IMG/VR virus record: IMGVR_UViG_3300027869_000008
Span: 1 to 54,373 of that record
Strand: one strand, 5' to 3'
DNA from: a virus
DNA length: 54,373 nt
In this document: in pieces, positions 47,835 to 54,373 of the stretch
How positions within the stretch are numbered: position 1 is the first letter of the stretch
How the letters are laid out: every line of letters begins with the position of its first letter
Position numbers and translations under genes: made by a program
Notes under the pieces: generated by a model
Database searches by the model: none
What the model saw: only the letters and a program-made list of their open reading frames with translations
What the model was told of the DNA's origin: nothing

Positions 47835-50800
47835 TTATGGGGTCGCCAATGCCTTCAGTTTACGGCGTTGGAAACTATTCGCATCCCGGAGGGCTAGGGA
47901 GCTAATGAGTTTCCAGTTGAGGTGATTCGCTCCAGCCGCTCCTGCGAGGGTTTTGATACGTTCGGTGGCGGAGGAGATTCCTTTATTATCCTTAGAATCA
48001 GTAGATTTTCGGAGATCCTGGATAGCTTGAGAGAGTTGTTGAACTGCTGCTTCCTGGGTGAGGCCGTGGGAGGTGGGGATACCGTAGTAGCTATTTGAGG
48101 CTCCCGGTTTAGATACTTTACCGGGGTATGCTTTCGAGAGTTTCTCCTGGATCGAACGGGTCATGGGAATAGGAACGAAGGCATCTAAAGCAACTTCTCC
48201 CCATTGTTTCTTACCGAGGCCAGCTTGAATGGTGTCGTAGGTGAGACGGGGGAGGCCACCGGCTTTACCGAGGGCGAGTTCAGTCTTTTGCTTCAGCGTG
48301 CCCCCGGCTTCGATGAAGAACTCTTGCATACCACGAGGGTACGGCATGAAAATTTGTTGAGTCGGATTCCCCTTGTCGTCATAAGCATATCCCATCGAGA
48401 CATCGAAAGAGTGATCGGTGAGGCCACTGGGGTATTCCTGACCGGGGATGCCTGTATGGAGGGGAGCTCCGGGATTCGAGAAGGTGAGGTGACCTCCTTT
48501 ATTACCATCCTTATCTGGCATGTTGTAGTGCTTAGTGATGGCGTAGTTAAGAAGCTGAGATCCAATGTACCAAGCAACTGCGTGGCCAAGGAAATAACTA
48601 GCAGCGAGTTCAGGTCTACCCTTTCCACCGAGAGCTTGTGTGGCGATCTTGAGGTTGCTGAAGCCCCAAGCGGGGGCGAGCATCAAGAGATTGAGGCCAT
48701 TCTGGAAGTCTCTCGATAGTAGAAGACGCTTGAAGCTGATGGCTCCGAAGGCATTATTGACGGTCTCATTCGTGGCCCGCTTGAACGAAGCGAGTTCCTC
48801 AGGGGTCATGTTGGGATTATTCAACTGCTTCCCGGCGATGATATTCTGATACGCCGTGTTCATCATCCCCGTCATGTAGTGCTCGAAGATGGCGTGGTTC
48901 CATCCGGCTAGAGCCCGTGGAAACCTCCCCCACTTCTCCATAAGGAATACAATATCCTCGCTGGCGTCGTGGGCACTTGGATTCCCACCGTGCTTCAAGC
49001 GATCCTCGTAGATCTCTCGATCCTGGAAGGCGGGACGGGTGCGGGGGTCTGCTCTACGACCTCCAATCTCCCCTACTGCCTCCATAGTTCCTCGCCACAT
49101 ATGAGGATTCAGGAAGAAGATACTCTGGAGAGAATCATAGAGGGCCTTCCCAGAGAGCTTCATATTCTCCCCAGCTAACCCTGGATTCCCTTTCGCCATC
49201 TCCCATCCTGCTTGAGCCCCCCTGCGGACAGACTCCCCTGAATTCAGCCACATCCCTTGCCATGAGAGGGCAGTGGGATGGAATAGGGAGAAGGTGAGCT
49301 TCATATACTTCATCCAAGCACGGATGGGGTCGAAGATAGAATATAATCCCTCGCCAGTCCCAAAGTATGAAGGCTTCTCAGATGGGAGCATTGTGTACAC
49401 AGCGGGGTAAGCCATCGGGTGGACAGCAACCCTTAACCATTCTGTCTTAGATTCCTTAGTATTTGGCTTACCATGAACTTCTTGTGCAACAACCTCATGG
49501 GTAGATTTCTCAGTCCCGTAAATGGCAGTGGCTAATAGGTAATGTCGCCACAACTTCCAATTATCAGGGGTTTCTCCATTTAAGGGCTTAATTACTCCAA
49601 GCTCCTTTAGCATCGCTACGACTTCTGCACGAGCGTTATCCAGAACGGCGAACTTAGACCATTTCTCTGTGAGTTCACTGATGCTCTTAAACTTAGGCTT
49701 CAGGCCAAGCCAATCCCCACGGGTGGGATCGTCAGCTAGGAGCTTTAGTACTTTAGCTCTCTCTGGAGTCCCCTTCGCGGGGAGTTCCCAGAGTTCATCA
49801 AGGACACCCCCAGCGTACTCAGGGTGGAGTCTACCTCCCCCCGCTTTACGTAGGAGGGTCGTGGCCCACTTCATCATGTTCCGAGCAGACTCTAGCTGGG
49901 GGAGATTGCTCTCTCGGAGACCCTTTACTGTACGAAGATTCTCTGGGACATCCTGGAGATTAAGTACAGTAGAGTCAATCTGATGGCCACGTACATTTGA
50001 ATTATCCATCACCGTCCCTACAGCATCACGAGACTTCCGGAAGGTCTCATTCGCTGCACGATCAGTGAGGGCATTCGAGGCTACTTGAGTCCACCAAGAC
50101 CACTGGATGGGCTTTGGGGCTTCAATTCTAAGGAAGCCACCTGACTTTTGCATCATTATGAGTCTCTTACGGATAGCCGTGGCTTCATCACGGAGAGAGC
50201 TCTTCACTTCTTCTGATAGGAGGGGGTCAGCGAGAGCTTTATTAATACGGTTTAACCGTTTAGTATTCTCCTCAATAGTATTCATTAAGCGAGTGTTGCG
50301 GGAGGTGGCGGCAGCTCCAGTGAGTCTGCGCTCTGGGTGTGGCTTACCGATAGTCTCAATACGTTTCCGCGTAGCTTCAACTCGTTGTGCTAGCTTATCG
50401 TCAGGAGTCTCCATGACCTCCCTGGTACGGTTGGGTTGAGAAAGGTCAGGAGCTCCAGGGGGAAGCTGCTGGGACTTCGTAGATTTATCTCCTGTAACTC
50501 TCGCGGATTCTACAGCTTCATGGGGTAAGTCCCATATAGGTATTCGTTGTTCATTGGGGGATGGTTTGGGGGTGTCCCAAGGACTCGCAGTCTTCGCGGC
50601 TTCATTCTTCAAGCGAGACTCTCGATTCCGCAGGTTCACCTCCCCCGCTAGGTCAATTATTCCTCCTACGCCGAATCCAACGTCTGAGGCGAGTCCTGAA
50701 GCAGCCTTCGCTTTATCGTAGGGGGACTTAGCTTCACTGAGATTAATACCACTCTTGATAGCATCTACGATTTGCTTCGTGGTGAATCCAAGCTTAGACC

Positions 50801-51284
50801 ACCACCTAATCTGGGCAGCATACTTAGGGAATGCCTTAAGGAGTCCAGCGATCCCCGCCTCAGCCCCGAACATGAGGGCGATGTTACCAGGGCTGAACAT
50901 TCCGGAGCCTACTCTACCTGCTCCGGCAGCGATGCCACTTACGATGGGGTGACGTTCCTTTACATCTTCAGGAATCGTAGCCTCAACGTTAATCGGTCCC
51001 TCCCAAAGGGAGTCCCAGAGGTTACCTAGTTTATTCTCAGGTTGATAAATAGTGGCACTGAGCTTACCGATTCCTCCTGTGGTGAGCATATCGGCCCACC
51101 TCGAAGGCTCCTCTGCTCTAGGGAGGGTCTGGGGCTTCCAACCTTCTGCTCCTCGTACAGCAGTGACGAGGGCAGATAGCTTCGCCTTTTTATCAGGGGG
51201 AGTCGAGGGGGACATCAACAAGGGAGTGGCTTGTTTGATAATCTCTCGACGGACTTCTGGGGAGACTTTGGAGAGGTCGGGCAT
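47835..51284 (-). CDS. Giant internal virion / ejection protein candidate
   Basis: 1149 residues with no signal peptide. A hydrophobic Gly/Ala-rich stretch (~115-165), a charged linker (~220-360), long helical regions and several membrane-active-looking segments (SYFLGHAVAWYIGSQLLNYA ~945; SLFHPTALSWQGMWLNSG ~690). No catalytic motif (transglycosylase or protease) could be identified. Its size, location after the nozzle and low-complexity genes, and helical makeup are like the largest internal proteins of podoviruses, which form the trans-envelope DNA channel. Confidence 0.6.
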   Translation of the reverse strand: MPDLSKVSPEVRREIIKQATPLLMSPSTPPDKKAKLSALVTAVRGAEGWKPQTLPRAEEPSRWADMLTTGGIGKLSATIYQPENKLGNLWDSLWEGPINVEATIPEDVKERHPIVSGIAAGAGRVGSGMFSPGNIALMFGAEAGIAGLLKAFPKYAAQIRWWSKLGFTTKQIVDAIKSGINLSEAKSPYDKAKAASGLASDVGFGVGGIIDLAGEVNLRNRESRLKNEAAKTASPWDTPKPSPNEQRIPIWDLPHEAVESARVTGDKSTKSQQLPPGAPDLSQPNRTREVMETPDDKLAQRVEATRKRIETIGKPHPERRLTGAAATSRNTRLMNTIEENTKRLNRINKALADPLLSEEVKSSLRDEATAIRKRLIMMQKSGGFLRIEAPKPIQWSWWTQVASNALTDRAANETFRKSRDAVGTVMDNSNVRGHQIDSTVLNLQDVPENLRTVKGLRESNLPQLESARNMMKWATTLLRKAGGGRLHPEYAGGVLDELWELPAKGTPERAKVLKLLADDPTRGDWLGLKPKFKSISELTEKWSKFAVLDNARAEVVAMLKELGVIKPLNGETPDNWKLWRHYLLATAIYGTEKSTHEVVAQEVHGKPNTKESKTEWLRVAVHPMAYPAVYTMLPSEKPSYFGTGEGLYSIFDPIRAWMKYMKLTFSLFHPTALSWQGMWLNSGESVRRGAQAGWEMAKGNPGLAGENMKLSGKALYDSLQSIFFLNPHMWRGTMEAVGEIGGRRADPRTRPAFQDREIYEDRLKHGGNPSAHDASEDIVFLMEKWGRFPRALAGWNHAIFEHYMTGMMNTAYQNIIAGKQLNNPNMTPEELASFKRATNETVNNAFGAISFKRLLLSRDFQNGLNLLMLAPAWGFSNLKIATQALGGKGRPELAASYFLGHAVAWYIGSQLLNYAITKHYNMPDKDGNKGGHLTFSNPGAPLHTGIPGQEYPSGLTDHSFDVSMGYAYDDKGNPTQQIFMPYPRGMQEFFIEAGGTLKQKTELALGKAGGLPRLTYDTIQAGLGKKQWGEVALDAFVPIPMTRSIQEKLSKAYPGKVSKPGASNSYYGIPTSHGLTQEAAVQQLSQAIQDLRKSTDSKDNKGISSATERIKTLAGAAGANHLNWKLISSLALRDANSFQRRKLKALATP

Positions 51285-51289
51285 TTGCT

Positions 51290-52390
51290 TTAGTGACCTC
51301 CGAGGGCTTGTTTGATAATGTCAGCGGCTTGACTGGCGGAATCGCTTCCTCCAGGGGAGGCTCCACTCTTTCCAGGGCCAGGGCCTCCTGAGGCTTGACT
51401 GGCGATGACGATGAGCTTTTGGTAGTCTACGCCAAGTAGAGCTTGGACTCCCTGCTCGATCTCAGAAGGGGAGGGTTTGTAGTTAGGATTCGTGAGTTGG
51501 TTCTGCTTCATTAATTGAGCAGTAACGTACTCACGAGTTCTCAGGAGAGTATTCATGGCCTGATACGGATTCACAGGCTTGTTCTGAGCGAGATCCATTC
51601 TTTGTTGGGCGAGTTGCATATAGAGTTGCTTCGCCTGGATATTCCCCTGGGTAGCTCGGATCTGGAGTTGCTTCTGGGCGAGTTGAGCCCTTTGAAGCTC
51701 CCCTTGTTGCTTCAGGTAGCCTGAGAGAGGGTCTGGAGCTCCAGGGTTCGCCGCTCCGAATGCTTGGATTGCTTGGTCGGTCTTAGCCTCAGCGGTGCGC
51801 TGGCCGGGAGTCTCAGTCGCCGGGGAGACTTCGATGCTACCATTTCGATAACGGTAGACGTTATAGTAAGAGTTTGGATTGATCGTAGTGGGGTCGATGG
51901 GCTTACCCAAGAGATCCTTTACCATTGGATTCATGGAAGTGGAGTTGAAGCTACTTCCAGGTCTGCCGGTGTCAGCAGGGTCGAGTTGGGTGTTTGGAGT
52001 CAGAGAGATCCCATTGGGATTCGATTGACCTCCCCCGCTACCAATGATCCCGAGGAGCTCTGATCCCTTGTAGGTCCCGCCTGCACTAGAAATAGGACTC
52101 GCCTCCATCTCCTCCATACGATACTTATGCTGACGCTCCTCAGCGTCGATCTCTTCTTGGATGCGCTTGGGGTCAGTGGAGTATTGCCACTTTTGCTGGT
52201 CAAGCTGATTCCGGAGACGATCCATTTGAAGCTGTTGTTGCTGCTCCCATTCCTGCCAACGGAGACGCTCCATGTCCGCTTGGAATTGTTTCTGGCGGAG
52301 TTGGAGATCCTGTTGGGCTTTGAAGGCATCCCCGTAGCCCTGACCGAGAGATCCGATTCCGAGTAGTGTACCTGCGGCTGCGAAGCTCAT
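51290..52390 (-). CDS. Gln-rich coiled-coil virion protein (ejection-protein candidate)
   Basis: 366 residues. A short Gly/Ala-rich start (MSFAAAGTLLGIGSLGQGYG) is followed by a Gln/Arg coiled coil (~28-70: RQKQFQADMERLRWQEWEQQ), a disordered region, a second Gln-rich coiled coil (~230-275: RAQLAQKQLQIRATQGNIQA) and a Gly/Ser-rich end. This pattern is common in phage internal or ejection proteins. Transcribed with the 1149-aa gene. Confidence 0.6.
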   Translation of the reverse strand: MSFAAAGTLLGIGSLGQGYGDAFKAQQDLQLRQKQFQADMERLRWQEWEQQQQLQMDRLRNQLDQQKWQYSTDPKRIQEEIDAEERQHKYRMEEMEASPISSAGGTYKGSELLGIIGSGGGQSNPNGISLTPNTQLDPADTGRPGSSFNSTSMNPMVKDLLGKPIDPTTINPNSYYNVYRYRNGSIEVSPATETPGQRTAEAKTDQAIQAFGAANPGAPDPLSGYLKQQGELQRAQLAQKQLQIRATQGNIQAKQLYMQLAQQRMDLAQNKPVNPYQAMNTLLRTREYVTAQLMKQNQLTNPNYKPSPSEIEQGVQALLGVDYQKLIVIASQASGGPGPGKSGASPGGSDSASQAADIIKQALGGH

Positions 52391-52399
52391 ACTTTACTC

Positions 52400-53902
52400 C
52401 TAGAAGTATCCGTTGTAATCGTAAGCGCCGATGCCATCCCCACCAGTGTCTCCAGAGGGGCCACTTGGGTAGCCGGGAGTGGTTCCGAAGATGGGGTTAG
52501 CGGGGTTGTAGGTAGATCCCAATCCTTGGCCGGGAGCGAAGCCATCATAGCTATAATTGGGATTGTATCCACCGAGGTAACCAGTGGGATTCCCTGGACC
52601 CCCTCCAGCTCCATAGGCTCCTCCCCCATATTCACCTGGATTTAATGGAACCCAATTACCATTTTGGTCGTAATAACCTGATGGATAATTAATTCCTGAG
52701 CCTACATTTTCTGTAGGATTATAACCTACTCCAGGATTATTTGGGCTATAGGGTGGCAAAGGGAGTTGATTGCTAAATCCCGGATAGTTAGGGTTATATG
52801 GAGGATTAGGTGGGTTAGGTGGGTTAGGAGGATAAGGAGGGTTGGGACTTCCTCCAGGACTTCCGTATCCTGATCCTCCCACGCCCGTTCCACCAACTGC
52901 GCTAGGATTCGTATTCACGTCGATCACCGGTGCGAACTGAATAGCACCACCCTGAGATCCTCCTGTGCCAGTGCCACTTCCCTGCATGAGAGCTTGGATG
53001 AGGCCGGAGAGGTCTGTGTTAGCCATTGGTTGGACAGAAGGGGGGAGGGCTGGGTTACCCAGGGGGGATTGAATATTCGGGATCGGTACTTGATTGGGGA
53101 GACCGAGCTCGTTGAAGTAGTTTTGACTGGCGAGTTGTTGTTCCTGCTGAACATAAGGAGCGAGATCTTGAGCCATCAGGGTGCTGAAGGTAGCGGGGCT
53201 ACCAGAGAGACCACGAGCTCCTACTTGACCTTGGACGATGTTACTGACTTGATTTACGAGGTCCGAGGAGAGGGGCTGCTCCATTGATTCGATGCTACTG
53301 GTTACACCTGTGGGGGTTAGATTCGCGTAGGTGTTTGCGAGATTGGAGTAGAAGGGGATACGGGAATCTGTAGCTGAGAATTGAGAAGCATAGTCCGTGC
53401 CGACACCTGTAGCGGTGTTTAATTGGGTCTGGAAGGGCTGAGCGTAGTTGCTGAACATTCCAGATAGAACATCCTCGTAGGAGCCGTAGGCTTGTTGGTT
53501 GGCGATGTTTCCAGCGAGACCTGTTCCTAGGAGGCCATAGAGGAGGGCTTGATTCACTGCACTTGTAGCGGAACCGAAGAGTCCTCCGCTTCCGTTTCCT
53601 GAGGCATTCGTGGCTCCTCCCATCGTGGGGTCGTTGACGATGGTTCCACTGCCTCCACCTGGGGAAGGGGGGTAGCCAGGGTAACCGGGGATGGTCGTTG
53701 GGTATCCGGTGGGGCCCGTTCCATAGGGGCCGGAGGGGTAACCGTAGGTTCCGTAGTAGGGGATAGACTGATCGACACTTCCTCCCTGGTAGACTCCGGT
53801 GGGGCTACTCGGGTCGTAGAGTACAGGAGTCCCGTTGGGGTAGTTCTGGGTGGGAGCTCCAGGAGGGGGGACGGTCATCGGGGTGTGATAATTGAGATTC
53901 AT
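52400..53902 (-). CDS. Low-complexity Pro/Gly/Tyr/Asn-rich virion-module protein with helical core
   Basis: 500 residues. Residues 1-95 and 340-500 are Pro/Gly/Tyr/Asn-rich (PNPPYPPNPPNPPNPPY; GYNPNYSYDGF). The core (~110-290) is helical, with Gln/Asn/Ser and a membrane-like VNQALLYGLLGTGLAGNIAN segment. No enzyme motif. Its neighbour (53912 across to 992) is another low-complexity protein. Likely a virion or ejection-complex component. Confidence 0.65.
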   Translation of the reverse strand: MNLNYHTPMTVPPPGAPTQNYPNGTPVLYDPSSPTGVYQGGSVDQSIPYYGTYGYPSGPYGTGPTGYPTTIPGYPGYPPSPGGGSGTIVNDPTMGGATNASGNGSGGLFGSATSAVNQALLYGLLGTGLAGNIANQQAYGSYEDVLSGMFSNYAQPFQTQLNTATGVGTDYASQFSATDSRIPFYSNLANTYANLTPTGVTSSIESMEQPLSSDLVNQVSNIVQGQVGARGLSGSPATFSTLMAQDLAPYVQQEQQLASQNYFNELGLPNQVPIPNIQSPLGNPALPPSVQPMANTDLSGLIQALMQGSGTGTGGSQGGAIQFAPVIDVNTNPSAVGGTGVGGSGYGSPGGSPNPPYPPNPPNPPNPPYNPNYPGFSNQLPLPPYSPNNPGVGYNPTENVGSGINYPSGYYDQNGNWVPLNPGEYGGGAYGAGGGPGNPTGYLGGYNPNYSYDGFAPGQGLGSTYNPANPIFGTTPGYPSGPSGDTGGDGIGAYDYNGYF

Positions 53903-53911
53903 TTGAATTAT

Positions 53912-54373
53912 CTAGTATGGTCTGCGGATGGGAGTTCCTCCACCTGAGACTCCTCCGGCGCTAGAACCACCGGGGAGCTGGACTTGATTCAGGCCGCCAC
54001 CGATTGCTTGAGCAGGGGGAGTGGAGCCCCAAGACATATAGGGGAGTTGACCGTAGCTACTACCTCCTCCGTAGCTTCCGTAGTATGGACTGTAGCCTCC
54101 TCCACTGGAGCCTGGGGTGTAGTAGCCGGTTGAGGGGTTGTAGCTGTAGCCACTCGTGGGGCCGTAGCCTTGGTAGCCATAGCCTCCGTAGGCTGAGCCG
54201 TAGGGGGAGCTATAGTTACCCATTGAGGGGGGGTATCTGTAGCTACTTCCTCCACTATAGCCGCCGTAGCCTCCGTAGTAGGGGGAGGTTCCGTAGGGAC
54301 TTCCTCCGTAACTTGAACCGTAGGAACTACCGTAACCGTATGGTGAGCCACCGTAGCCATATCCATAAGGAGA
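53912..54373 (-). CDS. Gly/Tyr/Ser-rich low-complexity protein (C-terminal part, continues at base 992)
   Basis: Continuation of 1-992 across the contig ends. In this part SSYRYPP, YGGYGYQGYG and SGGGYSPYYGS units give way to a less repetitive end (GLNQVQLPGG...TPIRRPY). Frame is intact from 54373 to the stop at 53912; an internal ATG (54223) is not the real start. Confidence 0.85.
   Translation of the reverse strand, partial: SPYGYGYGGSPYGYGSSYGSSYGGSPYGTSPYYGGYGGYSGGSSYRYPPSMGNYSSPYGSAYGGYGYQGYGPTSGYSYNPSTGYYTPGSSGGGYSPYYGSYGGGSSYGQLPYMSWGSTPPAQAIGGGLNQVQLPGGSSAGGVSGGGTPIRRPY
54236..54373. repeat. Right copy of terminal contig overlap
   Basis: Same sequence as 1-137 plus one T at 54247. 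Used in the joined gene because it keeps the reading frame. See 1-137. Confidence 0.9.

Noticed and set aside
17987-53902. Integrase, repressor or attachment site for lysogeny
   Set aside because: None recognised; the two HTH proteins are small excisionase-like forms without a recombinase partner.

Overview
This is one essentially complete circular contig of a tailed double-stranded DNA phage. Bases 12-137 and 54248-54373 are the same 126 bp. The ten or so bases before them also match, apart from one missing base in the left copy. A single reading frame runs off base 1 and continues at base 54373, so the unit genome is about 54.24 kb and the window edge is an arbitrary cut. No integrase, repressor or tRNA gene was seen, which fits a virulent phage. 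The module is podovirus-like: portal, scaffold-like protein, capsid protein, a tail adaptor, a large tail-nozzle candidate and ejection-protein candidates, with no tape-measure or sheath gene. An M15-type endolysin and Sec-type signal peptides on appendage proteins suggest a Gram-negative host. An acidobacterial soil host is only a guess from the style of the signal peptides.

The genome has two opposed arms. The late arm is on the minus strand: it starts near 17955, runs left to base 1, re-enters at 54373 and ends at 41971. In order of transcription it carries small zinc-ribbon and hypothetical genes (17955-14624), large terminase (14637-12877), portal (12045-10339), small genes, scaffold-like protein (8871-8002), an HNH nuclease, capsid protein (7443-6457), two paralogous small virion proteins, tail adaptor (5328-3988), a GIY-YIG nuclease, nozzle-like protein (3157-998), two Gly/Tyr/Pro-rich low-complexity proteins, two ejection-protein candidates (52390-47835), three exported or membrane-anchored appendage proteins (47612-44020) and a lysis cassette (43642-42175). 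Highly basic microproteins of 18 to 54 residues are scattered through this arm.

The early arm is on the plus strand from 18072 to 42050. About twenty very small genes (19371-24571) come first. They are followed by a 1176-residue protein with a phosphohistidine-type PEP-utilising mobile-domain motif, overlapped by a cysteine-phosphatase gene (24564-29449). Then comes a TTGCAGG-repeat, AT-rich interval that is a good origin candidate (29754-29996), next to a minus-strand RecA-like ATPase. The replication and recombination block follows: Cas4/RecB-like nuclease, a Walker-A (Sak4-like) ATPase whose start is frameshifted, an SSB ending in the DDIPF tip, small zinc proteins, and a UDG-like/family-A DNA polymerase fusion with a zinc-knuckle insertion.

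The arms diverge at a gene-free 1.1 kb control region (18234-19370) with 17-bp iterons, two palindromes and strong hairpins. They converge with an antisense overlap at 41971-42050. Three promoters sharing GGTCTTGACA serve the middle of the early arm. The main candidates for something undescribed are the PEP-mobile/phosphatase gene pair with its dual-coded junction, the set of protamine-like microproteins, and the two repeat-rich non-coding regions.
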